From contig JAISKN010000088.1 of the NCBI GenBank assembly GCA_031260925.1, forward strand, positions 1 to 32,018: a stretch of 32,018 nucleotides of DNA, read 5' to 3'. Origin of the DNA: Prevotellaceae bacterium (GTDB lineage Bacteria > Bacteroidota > Bacteroidia > Bacteroidales > Paludibacteraceae). This document shows, piece after piece, positions 7,170 through 14,781 of the stretch (the stretch's first letter is position 1; every line of letters starts with the position of its first letter). The notes under the pieces were generated by a model. It was given only the letters and a program-made list of their open reading frames with translations, was not told the DNA's origin and made no database searches. Made by a program: the position numbers and the translations under genes.

Positions 7170-9557
7170 ATGAAGAAATCTGTTTTCACAATGTTAATCA
7201 TTGCAACATTAGCGGCTTGCAGTCAAAAAGCCGATTTGTACAAAGACGCATCGCAACCTGTCGAAAAGCGCGTTGAAAATCTTTTAAGCCAAATGAATTT
7301 GGAAGAAAAAGTCGGACAAATGAACCAGTTTGTCGGGCTGGAACATATGAAAGCGGCGTTGGGCAACCTCACCGAAGAGGAGTTGTACAACAACACCGCC
7401 AACGCTTTTTATCCTAACACCTCCGTTGCTGACGTGGAAAATTGGACAAAGCAGGGTTTAATCGGCTCGTTTCTGCACGTTCTCACTATCGAGGAGGCAA
7501 ATTACCTGCAATCGCTCGCAATGGAAAGCCGCCTGCAAATTCCGATAATTTTCGGCATTGATGCCATTCACGGCAACGCAAACTGTCCCGACAATACGGT
7601 TTATGCCACAAATATAAACCTTGCCTGCTCGTTCGATACGGCAATGGCATACACTATCGCCCGACAGACCGCTGCCGAAATGCGCGCAATGAATATGCAC
7701 TGGACTTTCAACCCCAATGTCGAAGTTGCCCGCGATGCACGTTGGGGCAGAGTTGGCGAAACCTACGGCGAAGACCCATATCTTGTTGGTTTAATGGGAG
7801 TTAAGTCGGTTGAGGGTTATCAGGGCAATCTTAATTCCGCAAACGATGTTCTGGCTTGCATCAAGCATTTTGTCGGCGGCTCTCAGCCAGCCAACGGCAC
7901 AAACGGCTCGCCGACAGATATTTCCGAAAGGACTTTGCGCGAGGTGTTTTTTCCGCCGTTTAAACTTGGCGTTGATGCGGGCGCAATGTCGCTAATGACC
8001 GCCCACAACGAACTCAACGGCGTTCCCTGCCACGAAAACGACTATCTTATGAACGAGGTTTTGCGCAAAGAATGGGGTTTTAAGGGTTTTGTGGTGTCCG
8101 ACTGGATGGATATTGAGCATATTTTTGATGTTCACGCCACCGCCGAAAACTTGAAAGAGGCGTTCTATCAGTCGATTACGGCAGGAATGGATATGCATAT
8201 GCACGGCATAAAATGGAACGAACTCGTGTGCGAACTTGTGCGCGAAGGCAGAATTTCCGAAAAGCGAATTGACGAAAGCGTGCGCAGAATTTTAACAGTA
8301 AAATTTCAACTCGGTTTGTTTGAACAGCCCTTTGCAGATGTTGAAAATTCTATGAAAATCCGTTTGAATGACGAACATCGCCAAACCGCATTGGAAAGCG
8401 CAAGAAATGGTATTGTTTTATTAAAAAATAGCAGTTTTCCCGTCATTGCGGCGAAAGCCGCAATCTCCTCAAAACAGGAGATTGCGGGTCAAGCCCGCAA
8501 TGACACGCCTTTGTTGCCTCTCGATTTTTCAAAATATAAAAAAGTTTTGGTTACGGGCATTAACGCTGATGATGAGAATATTCTCGGCGATTGGAGCGCG
8601 CAGCAAAAGCCCGAAAATGTTATCACCGTTCTCGAAGGGCTTAAAATGATTTCGCCCGAAACAAATTTTGACTTTGTAAATCAGGGCTGGGACCCGCGCA
8701 ATATGGACAAAGCGCAGGTGGAACTTGCAGCGCAAAAGGCAAAATCCGCCGACCTTAATATCGTTGTCGCAGGCGAATATATGATGCGCTACCGCTGGAC
8801 AGAGCGCACAGACGGCGAGGACACCGACCGCAGCGATTTGGACTTGGTCGGCTTGCAAAACGAGTTAATTCAAAAAGTGGCTGCGAGCGGCAAACCCACA
8901 ATTCTCATTCTGATAAGCGGTCGTCCGCTCGGCGTGGAATGGGCAGCCGACAATTTGCCCGCAATCGTTGAGGCGTTTGCGCCCGGAATGTACGGCGGGC
9001 AGGCGATAGCCGAAATTCTCGCAGGCAAAATCAATCCGTCAGCAAAACTCGCAATCACCATTCCGCGCAGCGTTGGGCAGTTGCAAATGGTTTATAATCA
9101 CAAGCCGTCAATGTATTTTCACCCTTACGCCGCCTACAAATCGAGCGAGCCGCTGTTTCCGTTTGGGTTTGGGTTGAGTTACACAAATTACGAATATTCG
9201 GATTTAAAAATAGAGCCAAGAGCCAAGAGCCAAGAGCCAAGACAGGCAAAGCCCGATTACAAAGTTTCTGTAAAAATCAAAAATACAGGCAATTTTGACG
9301 GCGTGGAAATTGTGCAACTCTACATTCGCGACAAATTTAGCAGCGTTACGCGCCCTGTGAAAGAACTCAAAGATTTTGCCCGCGTGCCTCTCAAAGCAGG
9401 CGAGGAGAAGACAGTTGAATTTACCGTTACGCCCGACAAACTTGCATTCTACGACAAAAATATGAATTGGGTTGTCGAAAAAGGCGAATTTGAAATTATG
9501 GTCGGCAAATCGTCAAAAAACGAGGATTTGCTCAAAGCAACGATTGTGGTTGAATAA
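7170..9557 (+). CDS. GH3 beta-glucosidase-like lipoprotein
   Basis: 795 residues with a lipoprotein signal (ATLAACS lipobox). N-terminal GH3 barrel with NPNVEVARDARWGR, IKHFVGG, and the nucleophile Asp311 in GFVVSDW; then the GH3 C-terminal domain (ILISGRPLGVEW..EAFAPGMYGGQAIAEIL) and a fibronectin-III-like end (SVKIKNTGNFDGVEIVQLYI). This order is that of BglX-type exo-beta-glucosidases, which remove terminal glucose from beta-gluco-oligosaccharides in the periplasm. Two oddities: a 63-bp palindrome inserted in frame near residues 425-445, and four 7-bp units at 9212-9239 in the linker before the Fn3-like domain. It shares its upstream element with GH26, GH5 and GH130 and ends in a strong terminator. 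Confidence 0.9.
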   Translation: MKKSVFTMLIIATLAACSQKADLYKDASQPVEKRVENLLSQMNLEEKVGQMNQFVGLEHMKAALGNLTEEELYNNTANAFYPNTSVADVENWTKQGLIGSFLHVLTIEEANYLQSLAMESRLQIPIIFGIDAIHGNANCPDNTVYATNINLACSFDTAMAYTIARQTAAEMRAMNMHWTFNPNVEVARDARWGRVGETYGEDPYLVGLMGVKSVEGYQGNLNSANDVLACIKHFVGGSQPANGTNGSPTDISERTLREVFFPPFKLGVDAGAMSLMTAHNELNGVPCHENDYLMNEVLRKEWGFKGFVVSDWMDIEHIFDVHATAENLKEAFYQSITAGMDMHMHGIKWNELVCELVREGRISEKRIDESVRRILTVKFQLGLFEQPFADVENSMKIRLNDEHRQTALESARNGIVLLKNSSFPVIAAKAAISSKQEIAGQARNDTPLLPLDFSKYKKVLVTGINADDENILGDWSAQQKPENVITVLEGLKMISPETNFDFVNQGWDPRNMDKAQVELAAQKAKSADLNIVVAGEYMMRYRWTERTDGEDTDRSDLDLVGLQNELIQKVAASGKPTILILISGRPLGVEWAADNLPAIVEAFAPGMYGGQAIAEILAGKINPSAKLAITIPRSVGQLQMVYNHKPSMYFHPYAAYKSSEPLFPFGFGLSYTNYEYSDLKIEPRAKSQEPRQAKPDYKVSVKIKNTGNFDGVEIVQLYIRDKFSSVTRPVKELKDFARVPLKAGEEKTVEFTVTPDKLAFYDKNMNWVVEKGEFEIMVGKSSKNEDLLKATIVVE
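8442..8504. repeat. REP-like palindrome inside the GH3 coding sequence
   Basis: GTCATTGCGG at the left end pairs with CGCAATGAC at the right end, and CGCAATCTCCT/AGGAGATTGCG form a central hairpin. It is 63 bp (21 codons), translated as VIAAKAAISSKQEIAGQARND, in a loop of the GH3 C-terminal domain. Its ends resemble the intergenic GTCATTCCC palindromes of this window. Confidence 0.85.
9212..9239. repeat. Heptanucleotide tandem repeat (AGAGCCA x4) in GH3
   Basis: Four exact 7-bp units followed by a partial one lie inside the GH3 frame (IEPRAKSQEPR). Because 7 is not a multiple of 3, gain or loss of one unit would shift the frame. Confidence 0.9.
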
Positions 9558-9570
9558 AACGCGAACGTTA

Positions 9571-9608
9571 AACCTGTTAAGTTAAAAAAAACTTAACAGG
9601 TTTTTTTT
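9571..9608 (+). terminator. Rho-independent terminator of GH3
   Basis: A 12-bp stem (AACCTGTTAAGT/ACTTAACAGGTT) with an A-rich loop is followed by a run of eight T. It starts 13 bp after the stop codon. Confidence 0.85.
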
Positions 9609-9704
9609 GTTAAATAAAAACATTCGCGCATTAGCGGCTAAAATATTTTTTTCAACCTTACACAATTAAAAAATAAATTTGTACATTTGCAGAAAAATTT
9701 GATT

Positions 9705-9902
9705 ATGAATACCGACATTAATTCTTATCGTTTTACCAGCGACACAGAGCCGACTGACGAACAACTTTTTACGATTATGAAAGAGGTTGAAAGCGATGTG
9801 CGCCGCGAAAATGCGGAAAATATTTTGCGAATACAGGAGAATATTCAACGAGAATATAGAAATACGCAGTCAATGTTTCAAAAATCATCTTTGAAAATTT
9901 AA
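9705..9902 (+). CDS. Small conserved-type hypothetical protein (65 aa)
   Basis: The ATG at 9705 lies 15 bp after a -7 box (TACATTTG, 9682-9689), so the transcript is nearly leaderless. The product is acidic-basic mixed and helical, with no signal or membrane segment: MNTDINSYRFTSDTEPTDEQ then LFTIMKEVESDVRRENAENI. The start is reminiscent of small Bacteroidetes accessory proteins that begin MNTxINSYRF, but no function is known to me. Its last codons contain the -33 element of the structured RNA that follows, so the two units abut tightly. Confidence 0.6.
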   Translation: MNTDINSYRFTSDTEPTDEQLFTIMKEVESDVRRENAENILRIQENIQREYRNTQSMFQKSSLKI

Positions 9903-9919
9903 AATAATTTGTACCTTTG
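9890..9919 (+). promoter_or_regulatory. Promoter of structured RNA copy 1
   Basis: TTTG (9890-9893), an 18-bp spacer and TACCTTTG (9912-9919), followed by CACTTTC. The TACCTTTGCACTTT string recurs at copies 2 (13882) and 3 (16994). Confidence 0.65.
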
Positions 9920-9925
9920 CACTTT

Positions 9926-10120
9926 CAAAATTCAAAAAAATATGACTTAAAAAACTGAAAATATAACATAAAAATTTAGCGTTAAAAATAGAATTCTAAC
10001 TTCTGAAACTTCGCAACTTTCAACAGAATTTCTAAAAGAATATACGCTCGCATTGCGGGTTTATGTCTTTTAGAAAGGTAATGCGAAGACCTCAGAAGTG
10101 GATGTAAGTCCGCTTTTTTG
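9926..10120 (+). ncRNA. Structured leader/small RNA, copy 1
   Basis: After a conserved promoter comes an A-rich segment with a two-codon frame ATG-ACT-TAA (9942-9950) and the conserved ATATAACATAAAAATTTAGC. A long hairpin follows: ACTTCTGA (9999-10006) with TCAGAAGT (10092-10099), CTTCGCA (10009) with TGCGAAG (10082), an 11-bp stem at 10029-10039/10066-10076 and the apex CTCGC-ATT-GCGGG. Then GGAT-GTAA-GTCC and a T-run (10113-10120) look like a terminator. Copies 2 and 3 have the same architecture with different stem sequences. I know no named family for it; transcript ends are inferred. Confidence 0.6.
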
Positions 10121-10128
10121 TTTTTCAA

Positions 10129-10360
10129 AAATATAACAAAATAATAATCAGCCATTGACGGTTTTGGCAGCCAAAAAGTTTATTGCAAAACTATAAATTG
10201 CAAAGTGAAATCTGCAACAACACTCAAAAAAATCTGCAGCGAGAGCAGAAACTCGTAAAAACGGGCAAGGCACTCGCAAAGCCAATCAGAGCGAGAAAAA
10301 AAACAAACAATTTTGCGTACCAGATGCACAAATAAGTCCCAAGGGTATGGGCGAAATAAA
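10129..10360 (+). repeat. Conserved linker block, copy 1
   Basis: About 230 bp nearly identical to 14122-14356, joining structured RNA copies 1 and 2 to paralogous secreted-protein genes. It contains CAGCCATTGACGGTTTTGGC, a CTCGC..GCGAG stem (10272 region) and a CCCA..TGGG hairpin just before the ATG. In two frames short open stretches exist, but differences between the two copies are mostly amino-acid-changing in either, so I treat it as a non-coding 5' UTR with local structure. Confidence 0.65.
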
Positions 10361-10729
10361 ATGATTAAAAAAAGTTTATTGGTTTTAGTAGCCGTTATCG
10401 GCTTTGGTTTAAGTGCAAATGCAGGAGGAGTTAACGCGGCTGTGCAAGCAGGGTTAAATGTAAATTTGAATGTCTCAGATTTGATACCTAATTCGAGTTA
10501 TTATTTAAAAATAACAAAGAATGGTGATATTGCATACGCCCCTATTTCTTCTTGTCAAATGGCTTTAGAAAAAACTTACGACCTGCTTAAAACGCAAGGT
10601 GTTAGTGAAGTAAGAATTATATCAGAGTCGCCTACACTAAATGGAAGTTGTAGAAATAAAACTTACACAAAGTATGATTTAGAAGAAGTTAAGAAAAGAC
10701 GTGATGGTTGGGCTGGTGGAAAAATATAA
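10361..10729 (+). CDS. Small secreted protein, paralogous signal peptide family (122 aa)
   Basis: Start chosen at the ATG 10361 because the signal peptide MIKKSLLVLVAVIGFGLSANA begins there and aligns with the paralogue at 14357. The mature part (about 101 residues) is not recognised: GGVNAAVQAGLNVNLNVSD, then a strand-rich region (YYLKITKNGDIAYAPIS) with two Cys, and a basic tail (EEVKKRRDGWAGGKI). The DNA of the signal peptide is almost identical to the paralogue while the mature region is unrelated. It is expressed, if at all, from the promoter of RNA copy 1, through a leader of over 400 nt. Probably periplasmic or exported. Confidence 0.7.
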   Translation: MIKKSLLVLVAVIGFGLSANAGGVNAAVQAGLNVNLNVSDLIPNSSYYLKITKNGDIAYAPISSCQMALEKTYDLLKTQGVSEVRIISESPTLNGSCRNKTYTKYDLEEVKKRRDGWAGGKI

Positions 10730-10840
10730 TAATCTATGAGAAAACTGAAACATTAATTCAAAATTCTTAGGAAGAAAATCGTAAAAAAAACGTAGAATTG
10801 AGTTTGTGATTGAATAGTTTTGTAGATTTGTATTTTATTA

Positions 10841-10876
10841 AATCTGTTAAGTTTTCAGAAACTTAACAGATTTTTT
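10841..10876 (+). terminator. Rho-independent terminator after the secreted protein gene
   Basis: AATCTGTTAAGTTT pairs with AAACTTAACAGATT around a TCAG loop, followed by six T. The stem core CTGTTAAGTT is reused in terminators at 9571, 19949 and 31737. Confidence 0.8.
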
Positions 10877-10894
10877 GTTTGCTAATTTTTCATT

Positions 10895-10938
10895 ATTAAT
10901 TGCTATAAGTTGTTTTTTTTATGACTTATAGCAATTAA
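10895..10938. repeat. Hairpin flanking the ATPase gene, downstream side
   Basis: A perfect 16-bp inverted repeat (ATTAATTGCTATAAGT / ACTTATAGCAATTAAT) around a 12-nt T-rich loop, 13 bp beyond the stop of the minus-strand ATPase gene. It nearly matches the hairpin at 12435-12467 on the other side of the gene. Confidence 0.85.
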
Positions 10939-10951
10939 TAATGATATTTAT

Positions 10952-12367
10952 TTACTTAAACAACTCATTCATAGTGATTTCCGACTGTATATTTCCACTG
11001 TACATATTACGTTTTACTCCGTATGTTGTAACAACGGTTGTATGCACTGCTTTTAGAGTTTTGGTTTCGTTGCGAAAAACCTGCTTTTTGTGGCGTAATT
11101 TTTCATCTAACTCTTTGTCAATCAGCAATAAATCGTTATAAAATTTCATTTCGCAGAGATTTATTATTTTATCGTTGCGGTCAATTACAAGGTCAATTTG
11201 TACATTGTTTTCCGATTTTTTGCTGCGCCATTCCGAAACATTTGTCAGCACTCCTGCAATACCAAGTTTTGCCTTAATCTGTTGTAAATGAGCAAGACAA
11301 ACAAGTTCAAACGCATATCCGCTCCAAGCCCTGTGTTGCGCATTGTCAATCAGATTTGTCCAAAAATTTTCATCATTATTTTTTATATTGTACAAAAAAT
11401 TGAAATAGAAAAGTGTGTAAAAATCAACAAGTTGAAATATGCTTTCACGATTTTTTTTACCAAATTCGTAATATTTTCTGATAAAACCGCACTGTTCCAA
11501 TTCTTCTAACATTCTGGTAGTACCGCCTCCATTGAGCAACCCTGAATTTTTAATAATTTCGGCTCGTGTCAATCCGCAATTTTTTTTGCTCAACATTTCT
11601 ACAATTTTTATATAGTTTTCCGAATGTTTAAAAAGCGAGGCATATAGATTTGAAAACTCTCGTTTCAGCGTTGCATTTTTCTTAAAAAACAGTAAATCAA
11701 TATTTTGAACAATGCTGTATTCTTTTTTTATCAAATTCAAATAATAGGGAATACCGCCCAAAATCATATAATATTCGAGAATTTGATGACGTTCTGCATC
11801 AATATTATTCTCACAAAAAAAACTTTCACACTCTGCAAGCGTAAATGGCTCTAAATAAAGTTGCTGCGTAACGCGGTTGTGCAGTCCGCCGTGATTTTTC
11901 AGAATTTTGCTGATAATCCACGAAGTAGCCGACCCGCAAACAATCAGCAAAATATTAGATTGTGCCGAAGCCCACGAATTCCAAAAATACTCCAATGCCG
12001 ACACAAAATCGGAGCGGTGCGTGTCCAACCAAGGCACTTCGTCAAGAAAAATAACCTGTTTTTCAGTTGTTTGGTTACATTCAAGCATATCGCGAAGTTG
12101 CGCGAAAACATCAAACCACGTTTTTGCTTTCGGGTAGCGCGTTTTGCCGTACAGATTAAGCGATTTTTGGAAATTTTGCAACTGTTTTTTCATATTGCTG
12201 TTGGCAAGTCCCGTATGATAAAAAGCAAATTTGTTATGAAAAAACTCTCTGATTAAGAATGTTTTACCTACTCGCCGTCTGCCGAAAATTACCACAAATT
12301 CGGGTCTATTTGATTCCAAAAATGAGTTTAACTGTTCCTGCTGTTCTATTCTTCCAATAATTTTCAT
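10952..12367 (-). CDS. COG1672-type AAA ATPase with DUF234-like C-terminus
   Basis: 471 residues from the ATG at 12367 (MKIIGRIEQQ); a TTG 21 bp upstream is less likely. Walker A is GRRRVGKT near residue 30, Walker B VIFLDEVPW, and a sensor-like CGSATSWI. The C-terminal half has a winged-helix stretch (LTRAEIIKNSGLLNGGGTTRMLEELEQ) and a PD-(D/E)XK-like end (QIDLVIDRNDKIINLCEMKF), the usual architecture of this archaeal/bacterial ATPase family. Cellular role is not established; a nuclease-like or regulatory function is inferred. It is the only minus-strand gene in the sugar region, bracketed by two near-identical hairpins, suggesting insertion as a unit. -7 box TATTTTTG at 12386-12393. Confidence 0.85.
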   Translation of the reverse strand: MKIIGRIEQQEQLNSFLESNRPEFVVIFGRRRVGKTFLIREFFHNKFAFYHTGLANSNMKKQLQNFQKSLNLYGKTRYPKAKTWFDVFAQLRDMLECNQTTEKQVIFLDEVPWLDTHRSDFVSALEYFWNSWASAQSNILLIVCGSATSWIISKILKNHGGLHNRVTQQLYLEPFTLAECESFFCENNIDAERHQILEYYMILGGIPYYLNLIKKEYSIVQNIDLLFFKKNATLKREFSNLYASLFKHSENYIKIVEMLSKKNCGLTRAEIIKNSGLLNGGGTTRMLEELEQCGFIRKYYEFGKKNRESIFQLVDFYTLFYFNFLYNIKNNDENFWTNLIDNAQHRAWSGYAFELVCLAHLQQIKAKLGIAGVLTNVSEWRSKKSENNVQIDLVIDRNDKIINLCEMKFYNDLLLIDKELDEKLRHKKQVFRNETKTLKAVHTTVVTTYGVKRNMYSGNIQSEITMNELFK

Positions 12368-12434
12368 ACACGAATAATTTTTCTGCAAAAATAGATAAAA
12401 TTAATGATATAAAAAAGTTTTTTGCAGTATTAAA

Positions 12435-12467
12435 TGCTATAAGTCATTTTTTTTATGACTTATAGCA
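12435..12467. repeat. Hairpin flanking the ATPase gene, upstream side
   Basis: TGCTATAAGTCAT pairs perfectly with ATGACTTATAGCA around a 7-nt T loop. It shares TGCTATAAGT and ATGACTTATAGCA with the hairpin at 10895-10938. Confidence 0.85.
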
Positions 12468-12502
12468 ACTAATAAGCGTATATTTTGCGTTTCTTTGTTT
12501 TA

Positions 12503-12575
12503 TTTTTTGTTAATTCCGTACCATTCTTTGCTAATTTTTCATTATTTTTATTGTTGAAAAATTTGTACTTTTACC
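12503..12575 (+). promoter_or_regulatory. Shared glycosidase upstream element, copy at GH26
   Basis: TTTTTTGTTAATTC, GTACCATTCTTTGCTAATTT, a CATTATTTTTATT tract and -7 like TACTTTTA (12566-12573). Half-sites GTTAATT (12509) and GCTAATT (12530) are exactly 21 bp apart, two helical turns, which suits a head-to-tail dimeric regulator. Nearly identical to the GH5 copy. Confidence 0.7.
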
Positions 12576-12623
12576 ACAAAATTAATCTGCGCAAATATGC
12601 GTTTAAAAAAAAATCTAAATCCA

Positions 12624-13715
12624 ATGAAAAAACTCTCTTTTCTTTTAATCTCAATGTTTTTTATTGCCTGTTCTCAAAACAACGCTGTAAAAACCAAAGC
12701 CGAATTGCTCGAAGTTCTTAAAAAAACTGCCGAAAAAGGCGAAATTCTCTACGGACATCAGGACGACTTTTTTTATGGTCATTCGTGGGTTGGCGAAAAT
12801 GGGCGTTCCGACACGAAAGACGTTTGCGGCGCGTACCCTGCCGTTTTGGGCATTGATTTGGGCAAAATCGAGTATAACTCCGAGTTTTCGCTCGACAGCG
12901 TGCCGTTTGCTTTTATGCGCGAAAAAATTATCGAACATTGCTCGCGCGGAGGCATTGTCGCTGCCTCGTGGCACGTTGATAACCCAATGACAAACGGCAA
13001 TTCGTGGGACATTGCCTGCGATACTGTTGTCCGCGCCATTCTCAACGAAACGAGCGAAACGCACGCCGTTTTTATGCAATATCTGAAAAATCTGTCCGAT
13101 TTTCTGCTGACTTTGAAATACGAAAACGGCGAAAATATTCCGCTCATTTTCCGTCCTTATCACGAAAATTCGGGCAGTTGGTTTTGGTGGGGGAAAAACT
13201 TTTGCACCGAAAACGAATATATCGCGCTTTGGCGTTTGACAAAAAATTACCTTGACGCGCGCGGTTTAACCAATCTGATTTATTGCTATTCGCCCAATCT
13301 CGGCGCAGACAAAGCCGAATATCTGTCGCGTTATGCGGGCGATGATTTTGTCGATTTGCTCGGTTTCGACATCTATCAGTTTCCGCAGAAAAACGAAAAT
13401 GGCGAAATTGTCGATTTGGCAGACGGGGTTTATATTGAAAATGTAACGCGCTCTTTGTCGTTTTTGACCGAAATCGGCAAAGAACACAACAAGCCGATTG
13501 CCTTTACAGAAACGGGCTGCGAGAGCATTCCCAACCCAAAATGGTGGAGTGAAACGCTGTTGCCTGCAATCGAAAATTTCCCGATATGCTACGTTCTTAC
13601 TTGGCGCAACGCCCACAACCGCCCCGAACATTATTATTCAACATTCGCAGGCGAGCAGAGCGCAGACGATTTTTTGATTTTTTTTAACAATAAAAAAATC
13701 AGGTTTTTGGAATAG
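12624..13715 (+). CDS. manA: GH26 endo-beta-1,4-mannanase lipoprotein
   Basis: 363 residues from the ATG at 12624, which gives a lipoprotein signal with lipobox FIAC; the in-frame ATG at 12597 would add nine basic residues and lies in the repeat-rich leader. GH26 features: LYGHQDDFFYGHSW, acid/base Glu181 in RPYHENSGSWFWWG, and nucleophile Glu296 in AFTETGCES. The resemblance to Bacteroides ManA, which releases mannobiose from beta-mannan, and the presence of GH130, symporter and epimerase genes downstream support the mannobiose-forming role. It shares its upstream element with GH3, GH5 and GH130. A 33-nt palindrome follows at 13784. Confidence 0.9.
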   Translation: MKKLSFLLISMFFIACSQNNAVKTKAELLEVLKKTAEKGEILYGHQDDFFYGHSWVGENGRSDTKDVCGAYPAVLGIDLGKIEYNSEFSLDSVPFAFMREKIIEHCSRGGIVAASWHVDNPMTNGNSWDIACDTVVRAILNETSETHAVFMQYLKNLSDFLLTLKYENGENIPLIFRPYHENSGSWFWWGKNFCTENEYIALWRLTKNYLDARGLTNLIYCYSPNLGADKAEYLSRYAGDDFVDLLGFDIYQFPQKNENGEIVDLADGVYIENVTRSLSFLTEIGKEHNKPIAFTETGCESIPNPKWWSETLLPAIENFPICYVLTWRNAHNRPEHYYSTFAGEQSADDFLIFFNNKKIRFLE

Positions 13716-13783
13716 ATTTTTGTTAATTGTTTGTGGAATAAGAAATAAAATTTGTTCAATTCAAATATTATTTATACTTTTGT

Positions 13784-13816
13784 CGACTAATCTGCAATCT
13801 GATTGCAGATTAGTCG
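13784..13816. repeat. Perfect 16-bp palindrome with 1-nt loop after GH26
   Basis: CGACTAATCTGCAATC, T, and its exact complement. No T-run follows on either strand, so it is better called a dispersed palindrome than a standard terminator, though it could define the mRNA 3' end. Confidence 0.8.
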
Positions 13817-13881
13817 TAATTATATTTAAATAACTTATTATCAATATGTTTTACAAAAGAGATATTGCAAAAGTAAATTTA

Positions 13882-13889
13882 TACCTTTG
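13882..13889 (+). promoter_or_regulatory. -7 box of structured RNA copy 2
   Basis: TACCTTTG followed by CACTTTC, as at copies 1 and 3. A TTG lies at the expected upstream distance (13865 region), but the -33 is weaker here. Confidence 0.55.
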
Positions 13890-13895
13890 CACTTT

Positions 13896-14120
13896 CAAAT
13901 AATAAAAAAATATGACTTAAAAACAGAAAATATAACATAAAAATTTGGGCTTTGCTCTTATTTTCATACCTTTGATAACTGGTAATTTTCAAAAGCAATA
14001 GAAAATAAGTAGAGAAAGTTCGCGTTACGGCGTGAATTTTTCCTCTTATTTACTTGCATAAGTTTTACCAGTACTTCAAAGGTGTAAATACGAAAGAACT
14101 ATTTACGCTTTTTTGTTTTT
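13896..14120 (+). ncRNA. Structured leader/small RNA, copy 2
   Basis: Same 5' segment as copy 1, including ATG-ACT-TAA (13912-13920) and TATAACATAAAAATTT. The hairpin has wholly different sequence yet the same layout: ACCTTTGA (13968) with TCAAAGGT (14076), ACTGGTAA (13978) with TTACCAGT (14065), an AAATAAG/CTTATTT stem and apex TTCGCG..CGTGAA. It ends with GTAAATA/TATTTAC (14084-14106) and a T-run, a clear terminator shape. This compensated sequence change against copy 1 is the best evidence that RNA structure is selected. Confidence 0.6.
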
Positions 14121-14121
14121 T

Positions 14122-14356
14122 AATATAACCAAATAATAATAATAATCAGCCATTTACGGTTTTGGCAGCCAAAAAGATTAGCATAAAATCTATAAAAATG
14201 CAGTGAAACTGCAATAACACTCAAAAAATATGCAGCGAGAGCAGAAACTCGTAAAAACGGGCAAGACACTCGCAAAGCCAATCAGAGCGGGAAAAATAAA
14301 TTACAAAATCGCGTACCAGATGCACAAATAAGTCCCAAAGGTATGGGCAAATTAAA
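14122..14356 (+). repeat. Conserved linker block, copy 2
   Basis: Near-identical to 10129-10360. The CTCGC..GCGAG stem of copy 1 is CTCGC..GCGGG here, keeping all pairs through one G-T wobble. It ends at the ATG of the second paralogue; a short open frame crossing it ends in a TGA that overlaps this ATG (ATGA). Confidence 0.65.
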
Positions 14357-14731
14357 ATGATTAAAAAAAGTTTATTGGTTTTAGTAGCCGTAATCGGCTT
14401 TGGTTTTAGTATTAATGCACAAGATTTTTGCGATAAAATTGGAAATCGCATAGAATTTTATCCAGAGGAAGATATGGACAAAAAAGTATCTTTTTTTAAT
14501 GGAGGAGAAGTTCAGTTAGAAGTAGAAGGAACTTTTATGTTAGGTAAATATAAAGTACAACAATCAACAAGTAGTTCACAGGATTATTTGGTAATAGAAT
14601 TCCGTGATAAAGGAAAAACTACTCTTTATGGAAAATACTTTCGAGGCGTAACTACTCGGGAGGGAACAGTACAGAGGGCAGCCTATATTCAGATTCTCGG
14701 AGTAAAACTTGAAAAATGTAAAAAGAAATAG
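14357..14731 (+). CDS. Small secreted protein, paralogous signal peptide family (124 aa)
   Basis: Signal peptide MIKKSLLVLVAVIGFGFSIN then AQDFC. The mature protein (about 103 residues) is predicted all-beta, with FFNGGEVQLEVEGTFML and a Cys near each end (DFCDKIG.. and ..EKCKKK) that could form a disulfide. It is unrelated in sequence to the mature part of the gene at 10361, although the upstream 480 bp and the signal peptide match. No known domain recognised. Likely periplasmic or exported. Its leader is structured RNA copy 2 plus the linker block, which suggests common control of both paralogues. Confidence 0.75.
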   Translation: MIKKSLLVLVAVIGFGFSINAQDFCDKIGNRIEFYPEEDMDKKVSFFNGGEVQLEVEGTFMLGKYKVQQSTSSSQDYLVIEFRDKGKTTLYGKYFRGVTTREGTVQRAAYIQILGVKLEKCKKK

Positions 14732-14781
14732 TATTATGTATCTTCCGTCCTGCTGAATTTGCAATGCGCAAACAATGTAAT

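Noticed and set aside
9926-10120. Structured RNA as integron attC sites or retron msr-msd
   Set aside because: No integrase or reverse transcriptase gene in the window, no paired GTTRRRY/RYYYAAC boxes at the stem ends, and the unit has a promoter and terminator.
12597-12623. Earlier in-frame ATG for GH26
   Set aside because: It would put basic residues before an otherwise perfect lipoprotein signal and lies in the ATCTGCG-type leader repeat; the ATG at 12624 fits better.
14221-14451. Minus-strand frame of 76 codons across the linker and signal peptide
   Set aside because: It lies antisense to the conserved linker and signal peptide and has no promoter or family resemblance.
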